This document shows, one piece after another, positions 18,187-26,715 of a stretch of DNA of 61,268 bases (position 1 is its first letter; each line of letters starts with the position of its first letter). Location: assembly GCA_903904605.1 (NCBI GenBank), contig CAIVDC010000031.1, positions 1 through 61,268 on the forward strand, written 5' to 3'. A model generated the notes under the pieces. The model was not told the DNA's origin. It did no database searches and saw only the letters and a list, made by a program, of their open reading frames with translations. The stretch comes from an uncultured Sterolibacterium sp. Its GTDB lineage: Bacteria > Pseudomonadota > Gammaproteobacteria > Burkholderiales > Rhodocyclaceae. The position numbers were made by a program, and so were the translations under genes.

Positions 18187-18216
18187 CGCAACTCTCCTTT
18201 GCTTGGGTTATGCCGC

Positions 18217-18915
18217 CTAGATTGCGGCGGCCGGGCCCTTTTGCAAGCCCTCGAACGTAGTCCGCGCGAAGCAGAGGTCCTCCCAGGCCAGGGCCTTGTC
18301 GGCCGGATTGCGCAGCAGATAGGCCGGGTGATAGGTGACGATGAGCGGCACGCCGCGGTAATCCGCCAGCGTGCCGCGACAGGCGGCGATCTTCACTTCC
18401 CGGTGCAGCAATGCCTGAGCCGCGGGCCGGCCCAGCGCAACAATCAGCCTGGGCCCCAGCAGTTCGACCTGACGCTCGAGATAGGGCCGGCAGGCGGCGA
18501 TTTCGGCCGGTTCCGGAGTGCGGTTGTCCGGCGGCCGGCACTTCACCGCGTTGGCGATATAGACGCGCTCGCCGCGCCGCAAACCGATCGCGGCAAGCAT
18601 CGCATCGAGCAAGCGGCCGGCCTGGCCGACGAAGGGCTCACCTTTCTTGTCTTCTTCCACGCCAGGTCCCTCACCGACGAACAGCCAGTCCGCCTGCAAG
18701 TCTCCGACGCCGAGCACCGCCTGCTGGCGCGTCCGGCAAAGCTCACAGGCGCGGCATCCGGCGACGCTCTGGCGCAGTTCGTCCCAGTTCATGGCGGCGA
18801 TGGCGGCGGAACGGTCGGCATCTGGCGGCTGCGGCGCCACAGTGCGGGCGGCGCGCAGCTTCCATAGCGGCGCCAGACCCATTTCGCGCAACACCCCGTC
18901 CCGCCTCTGGCTCAT
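18217..18915 (-). CDS. Uracil-DNA glycosylase, family 4 (Fe-S)
   Basis: A 232-residue type 4 uracil-DNA glycosylase. It has CRACELC iron-sulphur ligands, the active-site segment GEGPGVEEDKKGEPFVGQAG, NAVKCRPPDNRTP (another Cys ligand) and the HPAYLLR motif near the end. It excises uracil from DNA after cytosine deamination. Some proteins of this family were annotated as phage polymerase-like. The start overlaps the rimI stop (ATGA), which makes it third gene of the tsaB-rimI-udg unit. Confidence 0.92.
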   Translation of the reverse strand: MSQRRDGVLREMGLAPLWKLRAARTVAPQPPDADRSAAIAAMNWDELRQSVAGCRACELCRTRQQAVLGVGDLQADWLFVGEGPGVEEDKKGEPFVGQAGRLLDAMLAAIGLRRGERVYIANAVKCRPPDNRTPEPAEIAACRPYLERQVELLGPRLIVALGRPAAQALLHREVKIAACRGTLADYRGVPLIVTYHPAYLLRNPADKALAWEDLCFARTTFEGLQKGPAAAI

Positions 18916-19373
18916 AGCGCCCGCGCCAGCACCAGCGCGTCCTCCCTGCCTTGCTCGGCAGGGTAGTAGCCGCGCCGCTCGCCGATCGCGGTGAAACCGT
19001 GACTGCGGTACAGGGCAAGCCCAGCGCTATTCGATCGCCTGACTTCGAGCAGCATCCGCTTTGCCCCGCGGGCTGTCGCCGATGCGATAAGATGGCGCAG
19101 CAGCGCGCCGCCGAGGCCGGCGCGGCGACGTTCCGGCGCAATACTGATATTGAGCAATTGGACTTCGTCATGCGCCTGCATCATTACCGCGTAGCCGAGA
19201 AGACTGCCACCTTGCTTCATCAGCCACGCGCCATGGCCGGAGTCGAGGGAATCGCTGAAATTGCCGCGCGTCCAGGGGAAAGAATAGATGCGGCGCTCCA
19301 GCGCCATCACCTCGTCGAGATCGAGCGCGCACATCGACGTGAATTGCGGCTGGCGGCTGAGCACGGCGCTCAT
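18912..19373 (-). CDS. rimI: Ribosomal protein S18-alanine N-acetyltransferase RimI
   Basis: A 153-residue GNAT acetyltransferase with RRIYSFPWTRGNFSDSL, the core VQLLNISIAPERRRAGLGGALL (acetyl-CoA loop RRRAGLG) and VRRSNSAGLALYRSHGF, then GYY. It acetylates the N-terminus of S18. The start at 19373 overlaps the tsaB stop by four bases and GGAGG-like sequence lies upstream; the longer frame to 19706 is antisense-free but lies inside tsaB and has no homology. Confidence 0.93.
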   Translation of the reverse strand: MSAVLSRQPQFTSMCALDLDEVMALERRIYSFPWTRGNFSDSLDSGHGAWLMKQGGSLLGYAVMMQAHDEVQLLNISIAPERRRAGLGGALLRHLIASATARGAKRMLLEVRRSNSAGLALYRSHGFTAIGERRGYYPAEQGREDALVLARAL

Positions 19374-20062
19374 TTCGAGCCACCGCGGAGGAAACGTTCG
19401 GCTGTGGTCAACGCCACCTTGTTGCGCACATAGAACGGCGCCGCCAGCGCCGCATCGACTCCAGCGCCAGCCGCGAGACGCGGCGCGGCTAGGCGTGCCA
19501 CGGCGGCTGCGCTTGGCCGGATGTCGGCGCGAACGCCGACCAGTGCGGTACCCAGTGCGGCCGCGAGAAGCTCCGGATAGGCGGAAAACCCGTCGCCGCA
19601 ACCCAGCCAGCCACTCCCGAAGGGTGCCGAGAGAACGGCCGGCGGGGTGCAAATCGGGGCCATCACGGTCTCCGGCGAATCGCCCCGGACGACATAGAAA
19701 GCGCAATAAACTTCATTCATCCGCGCATCGAGACAAGCGCAGACCTTCTCCACCCCGGCCGAGAGGGCCAGCGCTTCCAGGCTCGACACGGCAAGCACCG
19801 GCCGGTCGAGACCTACGGCCAAACCCTGGGCCAGGCCGCAGGAGAGGCGCAGCCCGGTGAAACCCCCGGGACCGGCACCGAAGGCTATGCCGTCAAGAGC
19901 CGAGAGCGCCAGGCCCGACTCGGCCAGCAGTTCGGAAAGCCAAGGCAGCAGACGGTCCGAGCCGCCGTTGGGAAGGTCTGCGCAGCGCTCGCTAAGCGCG
20001 CCGTCCTGCCAGAGCGCGACGGACAAGTAACGGGTGGAGGATTCGAGGGCGATCAGCTTCAT
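19370..20062 (-). CDS. tsaB: tRNA threonylcarbamoyladenosine biosynthesis protein TsaB
   Basis: A 230-residue ASKHA-fold protein that partners TsaD and TsaE in forming t6A37 of tRNAs. It starts MKLIALESSTRYLSVAL and has the characteristic GAGPGGFTGLRLS and AVSSLEALA. As usual for TsaB, no full catalytic site is present. It is the first gene of an overlapping tsaB-rimI-udg unit. Confidence 0.95.
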   Translation of the reverse strand: MKLIALESSTRYLSVALWQDGALSERCADLPNGGSDRLLPWLSELLAESGLALSALDGIAFGAGPGGFTGLRLSCGLAQGLAVGLDRPVLAVSSLEALALSAGVEKVCACLDARMNEVYCAFYVVRGDSPETVMAPICTPPAVLSAPFGSGWLGCGDGFSAYPELLAAALGTALVGVRADIRPSAAAVARLAAPRLAAGAGVDAALAAPFYVRNKVALTTAERFLRGGSK

Positions 20063-20116
20063 CGCCGGATTTTACCCGATCCGCTGCGCCAGTCCTGCGG
20101 ACATCGGGGAATCGAT

Positions 20117-20428
20117 TCAGAAGCGCCGGGACTCGTGCCGATATAGTTCGCGACCAGCTTCGTTGATGTCCTGGCGCAACCTCTGCCGCTCTTCCGGGGT
20201 AAGACGCTCGCGTTTGACCGGTCTTGGATTTTCGAACAGCGGCTGCAAATCCATGCCTGTCGGCCGCGCCAGCGGCCACTGGATCGGCGGCAACTGGACC
20301 GGCGGCGGCAGCTGTGCCGGCGCTGCCGGAGTCTGCGGCACTTGGACCAGGCGTTCCTGTTGAGCCTGCGTCGTCTGTGTCATTGCCAGTATCAGCAAGG
20401 ACCCGGCGATCCAGGCAGGCGATTTCAT
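20117..20428 (-). CDS. Small exported proline-rich protein
   Basis: A 103-residue protein I do not recognise. Signal peptide PAWIAGSLLILAMTQTTQAQ is followed by a proline and glutamine-rich linker (VPQTPAAPAQLPPP) and a basic, charged C-terminus with RERLTPEERQRLRQDI and YRHESRR. The start at 20428 is supported by GGAGGAA six bases before it. The TPEERQ(R)LR pattern is common in small periplasmic proteins of proteobacteria. It lies 54 bases downstream of tsaB's start, and 200 bases upstream is ompR on the other strand. Confidence 0.7.
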   Translation of the reverse strand: MKSPAWIAGSLLILAMTQTTQAQQERLVQVPQTPAAPAQLPPPVQLPPIQWPLARPTGMDLQPLFENPRPVKRERLTPEERQRLRQDINEAGRELYRHESRRF

Positions 20429-20535
20429 CAGGTATTCCTCCGCGCGCGTCGAGCTTCGGGCAGGATCGGTGGCGAAAAATGCGATGACTACGATCGATAC
20501 CACCCCTGCGATCCCGGCAAAACTCTGCTCGATCA

Positions 20536-20541
20536 TTATAG
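20536..20541 (-). promoter_or_regulatory. Candidate -10 for the small exported protein
   Basis: A perfect TATAAT on the minus strand, about 110 bases upstream of the small-protein ATG. A -35 is not convincing (GTTGCC at 16 bases or TTGCCG at 15). The intervening region is shared with the ompR promoter. Confidence 0.3.
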
Positions 20542-20560
20542 GCGTCGCTTGGTGCCGGCA

Positions 20561-20600
20561 ACTGTAACGAACTGTAAAAGCCGGGCGCAGTCTGGCGCAG
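20561..20600 (+). promoter_or_regulatory. Phased direct repeats upstream of ompR
   Basis: AACTGTAACG (20561-20570) is followed at once by AACTGTAAAA (20571-20580), and GGCGCAG occurs at 20584-20590 and 20594-20600. Each pair has a 10-base period, the spacing expected for tandem OmpR/PhoB-family dimers binding one face of the helix. They lie 28 to 67 bases before the ompR ATG and also face the divergent small-protein gene. Autoregulation is inferred. Confidence 0.5.
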
Positions 20601-20627
20601 AAAGGCGGATGCGGTTACGATCACGCC

Positions 20628-21353
20628 ATGAACGATTCGACAAAAAAAATCCTGGTCGTCGACGACGATCTGCGCCTTCGCCAGCTGCTTAACCGCTACC
20701 TCAGCGAGCAGGGCTTCACCGTCAAGGCTGTCGAGAACGCCGCAACGATGGATAAGTTGCTCGAGCAGGAGCGCTTCGATCTCATGGTACTCGACCTGAT
20801 GCTGCCGGGCGAGGATGGCCTGACCATCTGCCGTCGCCTGCGCGGTTCGAACAATGAACTGCCGATCATCATGCTGACGGCCAAAGGCGACGACATCGAT
20901 CGCATCGTCGGCCTCGAAATGGGCGCAGACGACTATCTTCCCAAGCCCTTCAATCCGCGCGAACTGGTCGCCCGTATCCATGCCGTGCTGCGCAGGCGAG
21001 GCGCCCCGCAGCCGCCTGGCGCACCGATGGGCGAGGAGGAAATAGTCAGTTTCGGCGGCATCCGCCTGAATCTCGGCACACGCGAGATCGTTCGCGGCAA
21101 GGCCGTCACCCAGCTGACCACCGGCGAGTTCGCGGTGCTCAAGGTGCTGGTGCAGCATCCGCGCCAGCCGCTCTCCCGCGACAAGCTGATGGAGCTCGCG
21201 CGCGGACGCGAGTATGACGTTTTCGACCGCGCCATCGACGTGCAGGTGTCGCGCCTGCGCAAACTGGTCGAGGAAGATCCTTCGCATCCGCGCTACCTGC
21301 AGACGGTATGGGGCTTCGGCTATGTCTTCGTGCCGGATGGCACCCGGAGTTGA
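20628..21353 (+). CDS. ompR: OmpR-type response regulator
   Basis: A 241-residue response regulator. The receiver domain has the acidic pocket VVDDD, phospho-acceptor Asp in VLDLMLPGEDG, LTA and KPF; the winged-helix output domain (about 140-238) has TTGEFAVLKVLVQHPRQPLSR and the VQVSRLRKLVEEDPSHPRYLQTVWGFGYVF recognition region. Sequence is close to OmpR, and the adjacent EnvZ-like kinase supports that. Targets, such as porins, cannot be read from the window. No Shine-Dalgarno is visible before the ATG. Confidence 0.92.
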   Translation: MNDSTKKILVVDDDLRLRQLLNRYLSEQGFTVKAVENAATMDKLLEQERFDLMVLDLMLPGEDGLTICRRLRGSNNELPIIMLTAKGDDIDRIVGLEMGADDYLPKPFNPRELVARIHAVLRRRGAPQPPGAPMGEEEIVSFGGIRLNLGTREIVRGKAVTQLTTGEFAVLKVLVQHPRQPLSRDKLMELARGREYDVFDRAIDVQVSRLRKLVEEDPSHPRYLQTVWGFGYVFVPDGTRS

Positions 21354-22669
21354 AGCCCTGGCCCAGTACCCTGTTATGGCGTACCTTCCTCCTGGTCGCC
21401 TTGTTGATGTTGCTGTCGGTTCTGGCCTGGTTCGTCATCTACAGCGCCTACGAAAATGTGCCGCGCGCGCGGCAACTGACACAATTGATGGCGAGCGTGG
21501 CGAATCTCACCCGCAGCGCCCTGATCAATGCCTATCCGGAAAAGCGCCATGAACTGCTGCGCGAACTCTCCGACCGTGAGGGCATCCACGTCTATCTTTC
21601 GGAGGAAAACGAAACCGTCGCCCCCTTGCCCGACAAACCGCTGCTGGCCAGCGTGCTCGATGAATTGAAGACCCAGTTGGGTCCGGAAACGCGCATGACC
21701 CTGGAGCGAGACGGCGAGAGAGCGGTATTCGTCAGCTTCCGCATCGACGACGATGAATATTGGGTGGCGCTGCCCAGCGAGAGGCTCGAGCGCTCCATTC
21801 CCTGGCAATGGATAGGTTGGGGCGTGGCCGCCTTGTTGCTGTCCCTCACCGGCGCCTACCTCATTATGTTCCGCGTCACGCGGCCGCTCAAGTCGCTGTC
21901 CTTAGCCGCTGCCGAAATCGGCCGGGGCGGCGTGCCCTCGCCCGTAGAGGAGAGCGGGCCGGTCGAAATTGCCATGCTGGCCCATGCCTTCAACCAAATG
22001 TCGGCGGACCTGGCGCGGCTCGACAGCGACCGCGCACTGATCCTGGCGGGCATCTCGCACGACCTGCGCACGCCGCTGGCACGGCTGCGCATGGGCATCG
22101 AACTTTCCGGGGCGGATCCGGCGATGCAGGATGGCATGGTCGCCGACGTCGAGGAAATGGACCAGACCATCGGCCAGTTTCTCGATTTCGCCCGCGAGTC
22201 TTCCGGCGAAGCCCTGCAGGAGACCGACCCGGGCCAGTTGCTCGCTGATATCGCCGCTCAATACGAACGCCGGGGCATCAGGATCGCCACCGAGCTGCCG
22301 ATCGTGCCGCCACTGGCCCTGAGGCCGAAGGCCGTGCGCCGCGCAGTCGCCAACCTGATCGACAATGCGCTCCACTATGCGGGCAGCCCGGATGCGCTGG
22401 CGCTCAGCCTGCGCCATGTGCGGAATGAAATTCAGATCGATGTTGCCGACCGCGGGCCGGGGATTCCCCAGTCGGAAGCCGAACGCCTCAAGCTGCCCTT
22501 CACCCGCATCGACGCCGCGCGCAGCAATACCAGCGGCGCAGGGCTCGGCTTGGCCATCGTCGAGCGAATTGCCCACGGCCACGGCGGGAGGCTGGATTTG
22601 CTGCCGCGCGAGGGTGGCGGACTGATTGCCCGCATCACCATCCCCGTGGCGGCGCAGATTTCGCTGTAA
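21350..22669 (+). CDS. envZ: EnvZ-type sensor histidine kinase
   Basis: A 439-residue inner-membrane kinase. Two transmembrane segments (about 12-36 and 150-172) bracket a periplasmic domain, then a HAMP linker, a HisKA domain with ISHDLRTPLARLRMGIELS (phospho-acceptor His) and a HATPase domain with NLIDNAL, DRGPGIP and AGLGLAIVERIA. TTG at 21350 is chosen since it overlaps the ompR stop and its N-terminus (KPWPSTLLWRTFLL) looks like EnvZ starts; the in-frame ATG at 21308 would lie deep inside ompR. A partner of OmpR with kinase and phosphatase activity. Confidence 0.9.
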   Translation: MKPWPSTLLWRTFLLVALLMLLSVLAWFVIYSAYENVPRARQLTQLMASVANLTRSALINAYPEKRHELLRELSDREGIHVYLSEENETVAPLPDKPLLASVLDELKTQLGPETRMTLERDGERAVFVSFRIDDDEYWVALPSERLERSIPWQWIGWGVAALLLSLTGAYLIMFRVTRPLKSLSLAAAEIGRGGVPSPVEESGPVEIAMLAHAFNQMSADLARLDSDRALILAGISHDLRTPLARLRMGIELSGADPAMQDGMVADVEEMDQTIGQFLDFARESSGEALQETDPGQLLADIAAQYERRGIRIATELPIVPPLALRPKAVRRAVANLIDNALHYAGSPDALALSLRHVRNEIQIDVADRGPGIPQSEAERLKLPFTRIDAARSNTSGAGLGLAIVERIAHGHGGRLDLLPREGGGLIARITIPVAAQISL

Positions 22670-22768
22670 TATTCCTTCTCCGGAGCTTTCTTTCATCGGC
22701 CGCCGCCGACACGCCGCGGCGGGCACATGGTGGAAGCTGATTGACTTGTTGTCAGAGGAGAATGAGCA

Positions 22769-23434
22769 ATGCAGTTTTCAAATATCTCGGCGGGCGCTCT
22801 GGTAGTCGCTTTGATCGCGGCAGCCGGCACGGACACGGTGTATGCACAGCAGGAAGACATGTCCTTTTTCGTGACCAGTGCCGGCAGCGGCAAAGGGGCC
22901 AATCTGGGCGGTCTCGAAGGGGCCGACGCGCATTGCCGGTCGCTTGCCGAGGCCGCCGGCTCGAAGCGAACGAACTGGCGCGCCTACTTGAGCACCACCG
23001 CTCCGGGCGGCGAGGCCGGGGTCAATGCCCGTGATCGCATCGGCAAAGGGCCGTGGACCAACGCCAAGGGCGTTGTCGTCGCCATAAATGTTCAAGACCT
23101 GCATTCGGATTCAAACAAGATATCCAAACAAACTGCCTTGACGGAAAAGGGTGACGTCATCCCAGGCCGCGGCGATGCGGTGAATACCCACGACATGCTG
23201 ACCGGTTCTGATCCATCGGGAAACTATTCGACGGCAGGCGGCGACACAACCTGCTCCAATTGGACCAGCAGCGGCGAAGGCTCAGCCATCGTCGGCCACC
23301 ACGACCGGCTGGGGCTGAAGGACACCCGCCACATGAGATCGTGGAATTCCGCGCACGGCACGGCGGGCTGCAGCCAGGACAAACTGAAAAGCACCGGAGG
23401 CGCGGGTCTGTTCTACTGCTTCGCCGCCAATTGA
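22769..23434 (+). CDS. Secreted C-type-lectin-fold protein
   Basis: A 221-residue exported protein. Signal peptide (VVALIAAAGTDTVYAQ) is followed by FFVTSAGSGKGANLGGL, DAHCRSLAEAAGSKRTNWRAYLST, IGKGPWTNAKG, ITALTEKGDVIPG-like and TTCSNWTSSGEG, HGTAGC and GLFYCFA. Four cysteines and the pattern of the endostatin/C-type lectin fold seen in bacterial exported proteins support a lectin-like annotation, but ligand and function are unknown. GAGGAGA precedes the ATG. It is 100 bases after envZ, and could be an OmpR-regulon neighbour, which is only a guess. Confidence 0.75.
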   Translation: MQFSNISAGALVVALIAAAGTDTVYAQQEDMSFFVTSAGSGKGANLGGLEGADAHCRSLAEAAGSKRTNWRAYLSTTAPGGEAGVNARDRIGKGPWTNAKGVVVAINVQDLHSDSNKISKQTALTEKGDVIPGRGDAVNTHDMLTGSDPSGNYSTAGGDTTCSNWTSSGEGSAIVGHHDRLGLKDTRHMRSWNSAHGTAGCSQDKLKSTGGAGLFYCFAAN

Positions 23435-23446
23435 CCGAAATTTTCC

Positions 23447-23464
23447 GGCCCGGATAGGCGGGCC
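23447..23464 (+). terminator. Hairpin after the lectin-like gene
   Basis: GGCCCG (23447-23452) pairs with CGGGCC (23459-23464) with a six-base loop, 13 bases after the stop. There is a T tract before rather than after it, so termination is uncertain. The remaining ~200 bases to the dioxygenase gene show no gene; they presumably contain its promoter. Confidence 0.35.
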
Positions 23465-23675
23465 TGAGCGCGGATCCCGGCGCCTGCCAGACGGCCACTC
23501 TGACCGACCTTCTTTGCTGCGCGGCGCTACCGGCTGCGCCCGGCCACGGGGTCACGAGCTCCCAGGAACTGCAAACCGCGGTGTCGGGACCGCCGTGCGG
23601 CTGTGAAACCGGAGACTCGAGCGTGCTCGCCATCTCCGCACCTCGCTACGTTCATTTTGCCAGGGAGAAATTGTC

Positions 23676-24620
23676 ATGATCATCGGGAGCCAGCAAGATG
23701 TCACGGTTGCCGTGCTGGCGGAGCTCGGCCGCGCGCCAGACAAGCGATTCAGGGAAATCATGACCGCGGCCGTGGTCCATCTGCATGACTTTGCCCGGGA
23801 TGCGCGACTGACCGAGGAAGAGTTCCACCAGGCCTGTTCCCTCGTGGCAAAGCTGGGCCAGCTCACCACCGATTCGCACAATGAAGTGATACTGGCCGCA
23901 GGCTCGCTGGGCTTGTCGTCGCTGGTCTGCCTGCTGAACAATGGTGACGGAGGCCAGACCGAAACCACCGCCAATCTGATGGGCCCGTTCTGGCGCAAGG
24001 ATTCTCCGCGGGTCGAACCTGGCGGATCGATCGTGCGTTCGCCGTTACCGGGCCTGCCGATCTTCGTCAATGCCTGGGTTCGTGACGCGCAGGGCCGTCC
24101 GGTCGAAGGTGCCGAGGTCGATGTCTGGCACAGTTCAGGCGAAGGCTTTTACGAAAATCAGGATCCGGCGCAGGCCGACATGAACCTGCGCGGCAAGCTC
24201 AGCACCGATGCCCAGGGACACATCGCCTTTCGCAGTATCAAGCCGGCCGGCTATCCGATCCCGCTCGATGGCCCGGTCGGTGCGCTGTTGCGCGCACAGG
24301 GTCGCCACAACATGCGGCCGGCGCACATCCATTTCATGATCAACAAGCCTGGCTACAAGACCCAGTTTTCCCAGGTCTACTCCAGCGACGATCCCTTCCT
24401 GGAGACGGATGCACAATTCGCCGTCACCCGGGCGCTCATCGGCCAGTACGTGCTGCACGCCGATGAACGGGCGCCGGCGGACGACGTGACCGGTGACTGG
24501 TACTCGCTGGACCATCACTTTGTCATCGAGACCGGCGACAACCGCCTGCCCAAGCCGCCTATCACAGCCAAGGCGAGCGGCGGGCGGCCGGTGCGTGCCG
24601 TTCTGAAGCGCGGGCCATGA
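23676..24620 (+). CDS. Intradiol ring-cleavage dioxygenase (hydroxyquinol/catechol 1,2-type)
   Basis: A 314-residue non-haem Fe(III) dioxygenase. The N-terminal helical dimerisation domain (about 20-95) and the catalytic beta domain are both present. The four iron ligands are intact: Tyr159 (EGFYENQ), Tyr193 (AGYPIP), His217 and His219 (RPAHIHF). Length and N-terminal extension fit hydroxyquinol 1,2-dioxygenase more than protocatechuate 3,4-dioxygenase. It cleaves a catechol-type ring between the two hydroxyls. AGGGAGAAA precedes the ATG. No maleylacetate reductase or muconate cycloisomerase is adjacent. It faces the epimerase-DUF993-Gfo/Idh-ABC gene set, suggesting a shared aromatic route. 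Confidence 0.88.
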   Translation: MIIGSQQDVTVAVLAELGRAPDKRFREIMTAAVVHLHDFARDARLTEEEFHQACSLVAKLGQLTTDSHNEVILAAGSLGLSSLVCLLNNGDGGQTETTANLMGPFWRKDSPRVEPGGSIVRSPLPGLPIFVNAWVRDAQGRPVEGAEVDVWHSSGEGFYENQDPAQADMNLRGKLSTDAQGHIAFRSIKPAGYPIPLDGPVGALLRAQGRHNMRPAHIHFMINKPGYKTQFSQVYSSDDPFLETDAQFAVTRALIGQYVLHADERAPADDVTGDWYSLDHHFVIETGDNRLPKPPITAKASGGRPVRAVLKRGP

Positions 24621-24639
24621 GCGACTGCGGGAGGGGCCC

Positions 24640-25503
24640 TCAAACGACTCGCATATGCCTCTCTATGCAGGTGTCGAGGACATCCCCGCCGGGCTTTTGC
24701 CACCAGGTCTCGGAAAATATCTCGACCTCGGAAAAGCCCGAAAAGCCGGCCTCCTCGACCCAGCGACGACATTTCTTCAGTTCGATCACCCCGTCTCCCA
24801 TCATGCCGCGGTCGTTCAGAAGGTCGCGGGTCGGCAGCAGCCAGTCGCTGACATGGTAGGCCAGCAACCGCTCCGTCCCGGCGCGGGCGATCTGCGCCTC
24901 GAGCTTCGGATCCCACCAGACATGATACAGATCGACGGCAACGCCGAGCGCACCGCTGCCGCCGCGATCAAGTTCGTCACACAGGTCGAGCGCCTGTTCC
25001 AGGGTATTGACGCAAGCCCGGTCCGCCGCCTGCATCGGGTGCAGAGGCTCGATCGCCAGCGGCATGCCTGCCTGCCGGGCATATTCGAGCGCGGCGCCAA
25101 TGCCGTCGCGCACTTCGCCGCGGGCACGGGAAATATCGCAATATGCCGGGCTGCCAGTCAAGGCCCCCGGCAATGATCCCACCACCAGCACCAGGCAGGG
25201 CGCGCCGAGCATCAGGGCTTCATCGACGGCTCGCCGGTTGTCCTCCAGCGCCGCCAGGCGTCCCGCGGCATCGGCCGCCGGGAAGAAGCCGCCGCGGCAG
25301 TAGCCGGACAGGACGATGCCGGTTTCCTTCAACTGGCGCGCGATCTTGGCTAAGCCCACCGTCGCCACCTGGTCGCGCCACGGACTGATCGCGCGGACAT
25401 TGCGCCGCGCGCATTCATCGATGATTCGATCCAGCGGCCATTGCTTCCGTACGGTAGCGGTGTTGATCGAAAGCAGTTCATGTCCCGCAGAAAAGTCGCG
25501 CAT
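24640..25503 (-). CDS. Sugar-phosphate isomerase/epimerase-like TIM-barrel protein
   Basis: A 287-residue protein of the AP-endonuclease-2/xylose isomerase-like TIM-barrel family. Likely metal-binding residues appear in IEPLHP, DLYHVWWDP, YHVSDW and EVEIFS. Members isomerise or epimerise sugars or hydrolyse and dehydrate related compounds, and the substrate is unknown here. The start overlaps the DUF993 stop by one base (TGATG), so it is the last gene of the minus-strand catabolic unit. Confidence 0.85.
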   Translation of the reverse strand: MRDFSAGHELLSINTATVRKQWPLDRIIDECARRNVRAISPWRDQVATVGLAKIARQLKETGIVLSGYCRGGFFPAADAAGRLAALEDNRRAVDEALMLGAPCLVLVVGSLPGALTGSPAYCDISRARGEVRDGIGAALEYARQAGMPLAIEPLHPMQAADRACVNTLEQALDLCDELDRGGSGALGVAVDLYHVWWDPKLEAQIARAGTERLLAYHVSDWLLPTRDLLNDRGMMGDGVIELKKCRRWVEEAGFSGFSEVEIFSETWWQKPGGDVLDTCIERHMRVV

Positions 25504-26687
25504 CAAGAGACTCCGTGTACGGCCAACACCGCGCGCATCCGGAAGCAGGCAAGCTCGGGGTCGGCAAGCAGCCCGGCCTGATCGGCCAGTCGGAACAGTT
25601 CGGACAGGTGTTGCAGCGAACGCGCGCCCTGCTCGGCCCCGACCATGGTGAAATGGCTTTGACTGCCGGTGAGGTAAGCCATGAACACCACGCCGGTCTT
25701 GTAGAAACGCGTCGGCGCGGCAAAGATATGCCTTGACAGCGGTACCGTCGGCGCCAGGATGGCGTCGAAAGTATTGCGGTCGCCGGCCGCCAGCGCAGCC
25801 AATGCCGCCGCCGCGGCCGGGGCGATGGCATCGAAGATGCCGAGCAGCGCATCGCTGCGTCCGTGATCGTCGCCGGCGATCAGTTCCGCATAATTGAAAT
25901 CGTCGCCGGTGTACATCCTGACGCCCGGCGCCAGACGTCGCCGCATGGCGATCTCCCTGCCCTTGTCGAGCAGCGAAATCTTGACGCCGTCCACCTTTGC
26001 GGCATTTCGGTTGCAGATGGCGAGGCACACGTCCATCGCCCGGCTGTAGTCGGCAGACCCCCAGTAACCGGCGAGGGCGGGATCGAACATGTCGCCGAGC
26101 CAGTGAATGATCACCGGCTCCCTGACCTGCGACAGGATGCGGTCGTACACCCGGTGGTAATCGTCCGCCGAGGTCGCGACACGGGCCAGCGCGCGGCTCG
26201 CCATCAGGACAATGCGGCCGCCGAGATTTTCGATTGCGCCGACCTGTTCTTCGTAGGCCCGGATCACGTCATCGACCGACCTGGCGTCGGCCGGCAGCAG
26301 TTGGTCGGTGCCTGCGCCGCTGGCCAGCATGGCCCCGGGCATGTCCCGCGCGGCATCGATCGAGCGGCGGATCAATTCGAGGGAAGTCGGCCAGTCCAGG
26401 CCCATGGCGCGCTGCGCCGTGTCCATGGCCTCGGCCACGCCGAGGCCGAGTCGCCACAGGCTGCGCCGGTGTTCGAGCGTGGCCTGCCAGTCGATGGCGC
26501 AATCCAGCCACGGATTGGCCTCGGCCATCGGATCGGCCACCACGTGCGCCGCGGCGTAGGCGACGCGGTTGAAAGGAAGCACGGGGCGGGCGGGAAAGCA
26601 GCGCGGCTCGCTCAAGCGATATTCGGTTAGCTCGCCGCCGGGCACCGGCAACCGGATGCTGACGCAGCCGGGTAGGGAATGATTCAT
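25503..26687 (-). CDS. DUF993 family protein, DHDPS/aldolase-like
   Basis: A 394-residue member of DUF993, a family related to dihydrodipicolinate synthase/aldolases. A lysine in KVDGVKISLLDKG lies where class I aldolases carry the Schiff-base Lys, and AGVRMYTGDDFNYAELI-like sequence follows. Function is unproven; a retro-aldol or dehydration step on a sugar acid or ring-cleavage product is possible. ATG at 26687 has AGGAGAAA before it; the longer frame to 26885 overlaps the Gfo/Idh gene and has no homology. Confidence 0.85.
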   Translation of the reverse strand: MNHSLPGCVSIRLPVPGGELTEYRLSEPRCFPARPVLPFNRVAYAAAHVVADPMAEANPWLDCAIDWQATLEHRRSLWRLGLGVAEAMDTAQRAMGLDWPTSLELIRRSIDAARDMPGAMLASGAGTDQLLPADARSVDDVIRAYEEQVGAIENLGGRIVLMASRALARVATSADDYHRVYDRILSQVREPVIIHWLGDMFDPALAGYWGSADYSRAMDVCLAICNRNAAKVDGVKISLLDKGREIAMRRRLAPGVRMYTGDDFNYAELIAGDDHGRSDALLGIFDAIAPAAAAALAALAAGDRNTFDAILAPTVPLSRHIFAAPTRFYKTGVVFMAYLTGSQSHFTMVGAEQGARSLQHLSELFRLADQAGLLADPELACFRMRAVLAVHGVS

Positions 26688-26715
26688 CCGTTTCTCCTGA
26701 ACAAAGGGGCCAAGA

